64,000 nucleotides of DNA from Apus apus. Its lineage: Eukaryota; Chordata; Aves; Apodiformes; Apodidae. The stretch is from contig NC_067282.1 in the NCBI RefSeq assembly GCF_020740795.1, positions 175,526,274-175,590,273 of the forward strand, written 5' to 3'. The notes beneath the pieces are model-generated. The model ran no database searches. It was not told where the DNA came from and saw nothing but the letters and a program-made list of their open reading frames with translations. The position numbers and the translations under genes are program-made. Below are positions 62,095 through 64,000 of this stretch, one piece after another (the stretch's first letter is position 1; the number at the start of each line of letters is the position of its first letter).

Positions 62095-64000
62095 AGAATC
62101 ATAGAACTATTCAGGTTGGAAAAGACCCTTGGGATCCCCAAGTCCAACCATCATCCCTGCTTTACGAAGTTCTCCCCTAAACCATATCCACCAACACCAC
62201 ATCCAAACAACCCTTAAACACATCCAGGGATGGTGACTCAACCCCCTCCCTGGGCAGCCTATTCCAGTGTTTAATCACTCTTTCTGTGAAAAAAAAAATT
62301 CCTAATGTCCAGTCTAAACCTCCCCTGTTGCAGCTTGAAGCCATTCCCTCTTGTTCTGTCGCTAATTACCTGTGAAGAGAGACCAGCAACAACCTCTCTA
62401 CAAAGACCTTTCAGGTAGATGTAGAGACTGATGAGGTCTCCTCTCAGCCTGCCCTTCCCCAAACGAAACATTTCCAGCTCCTTCAAGCATTCTTTGTAAG
62501 ATTTACTCTCTAGGCCCTTCACCAGCTTTGTTGTCCTCCTCTGTACTCGCTCCAGCACCTCGATATCTCTCTTGAACTGGGGTGCCCAAAACTGGACACA
62601 ATACTCCAGGTGTGGCCTCACCAGTGCTGAGTACAGGAGGACAATCACCTCTCTACTTCTGCTGGTCACACTATTTCTACTACAAGCCAGGATGCCATTG
62701 GCTTTCTTGGCCACCTGGGCACTCTGCTGGCTCATATTCAGCCGCTTGTCAATTAGAACCCCCAGGTTCTTTTCTGCCAGACACTTTCCAGCCACACTTC
62801 CCCAAGCCTGTAGCATTGCCTGGGGTGGTTATGGCCCAAGTGCAGGACCTGGCACTTGGCCATGTTGAAGCCCAGACCATTGACATTAGCCCAACAATCT
62901 AATCTATCCAAGTCTCTGTAGAGCCTCCCTACCCTCATGCAGATCAACACTCCCACCTAGCTTGGTGCCATCTGCAAACTTACTGATAATACACTCTGTC
63001 CTTATCAAGATCATCAATAAAGATGTTAAACAGAAACGGTCCCAACACTGAGCCCTGAGGAACACCACTTGTGACTGGCCACCAGCTGGACTTGACTCCA
63101 TTGACCACCACTCTTTGGGCCCGACTGTCCAGCCAGTGCTTGATCCAACAGATCATGTGCTCATCCAGGCCATGAGCAGCCAGGTTTTTTTAGGAGAGTT
63201 CTATGGGCAACCTTGTCAAATGCTTTTGGAGGTCCAGATAGACAATATCCACAGCCTTTCCCTTGTCCAATAGTGGGGTCATCAGGTCATAGAAGGAGAT
63301 CAGGTTCATCAGGCAGGACCTGCCTTTCATAAACCCATGCTGACTGGGCCTGATCCCCTGGTTGTCCTCTATATGGCTTCTAATAACACTCAAAATTATC
63401 TGCTCCATGACTTCCCTGGTACCAAGGTCAGACTGACAGGTCTATAGTTTCCCAGACCCTCTTTTCTGCCTTTCTTGTAGGTGGGTGTCACATTTGCTAC
63501 CCTCCAGTCCATTGGGACCTCCCCAGTTAGCCAGGACTTCAGGTAAATAGTGGAAAGTGGCCTGGCAATCATGTCTGCCAACTCTTAGAGCACCCTTAGA
63601 TGTAGCCCATCCAGTCCCATAGACTTGTGTGCATCTAAGTGGTGTAGTAGGTCTCTGACCACTTCCTCTTTAATTGTAATGACCTCATTCTGCATCTCCT
63701 CCCTGTCACCTAGCTCATGTGGCTGTATACCCATAGAACAGCTACTTCCACTGCTAAAGACTGAGGCAAAGTAGGTGTTGAGCACCTCAGCCTTTTCCTC
63801 ATTGTTTCTTACTAAGATTCCCTTTGCATCCAGTAAAGGATGGAGATTTTCCCTAATCCTCCTTTTGCTGTTAATGAACTTCTAGAAACATTTTTAATTA
63901 TCCCTAGCAGCTGTAGCTAGTTTGAGCTCTTGCTGTGCTTTGGCTCTCCTAATTTTCACCCTTCATAGGTTCACTTCATCTTTCTAGACTTCATGAGTGA
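62095..64000 (-). mobile_element. Degraded CR1 LINE, continues past the window edge
   Basis: The 3' end (AGAATCATAGAAC, reverse of the octamer tail) is at 62095. Moving right, i.e. towards the element's 5' side, come the 3' UTR, the ORF2 C-terminus ([39 protein letters not shown]), the FADD region (FADGTKLGGS, with FADG in place of FADD) and QHGFMKGRSCLMNL. Then follow [13 protein letters not shown] and the linker towards the endonuclease. At least five frame breaks occur between 62753 and 63785. Its 3' UTR and codon wording differ from the 20.65 kb element, so it belongs to another CR1 subfamily. It lies antisense to YAF2 in intron 2. Confidence 0.92.

Noticed and set aside
1..64000. CRISPR arrays, tRNA, rRNA, bacterial-type operons or phage genes
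   Set aside because: None seen. Spliced genes, CpG islands and CR1 elements show vertebrate nuclear DNA.

Overview
The window is vertebrate nuclear DNA and most probably avian. Two split genes with GT-AG introns and CpG-island promoters lie in long AT-rich non-coding DNA. At least eight CR1-clade LINE copies or pieces are scattered through it, several ending in the bird-typical ATTCTATG octamer tail. An avian-type LTR-like repeat is also present. There is no operon, CRISPR array, plasmid or phage structure, and I recognise no tRNA or rRNA gene. I did not find a new biological system; the most unusual objects are two chimeric retroelements.

Layout. From 1.64 to 2.64 kb there is a CpG island with motifs of a two-way promoter. 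ZCRB1 runs rightwards from it. A non-coding first exon probably ends near 2377, and coding exons run from 7305 to 13506 (216 aa, seven coding exons, one of only 29 nt). A poly(A) signal lies at 13996-14001. ZCRB1 is the 31-kDa protein of the U11/U12 (minor spliceosome) particle. Its first intron holds an LTR-like segment fused to a CR1 3' tail (4134-4981).

From 14 to 48.6 kb I see no coding exon. This gap holds CR1 3' ends (20.04 kb, 34.34 kb and 46.23 kb), a long young CR1 on the minus strand (20.65-24.59 kb) with an open ORF1 and a broken ORF2, and an ancient, nearly erased CR1-like reverse-transcriptase remnant (about 26.88-27.19 kb).

From 48.6 to 50.2 kb there is a second, very GC-rich CpG island. 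YAF2 starts here on the plus strand. Its first two coding exons (49531-49556 and 49712-49837) encode residues 1-51, including the RanBP2/NZF zinc finger. The rest of YAF2 lies beyond the right edge, so 50-64 kb is its intron 2. That intron holds a degraded CR1 at 56.2-57.2 kb and another on the minus strand from 62.1 kb to the edge.

How the genes relate. ZCRB1 acts in minor-intron splicing and YAF2 in variant Polycomb repressive complex 1. I see no functional link beyond conserved neighbourhood. From memory, human chromosome 12 carries YAF2, PPHLN1, ZCRB1 and PRICKLE1 together, with PPHLN1 opposite in strand to both ZCRB1 and YAF2. I found no PPHLN1 coding exon here. Plausible minus-strand splice donors occur in both CpG islands, so ZCRB1 could sit inside a PPHLN1 intron or share a promoter with it. 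That is inference.
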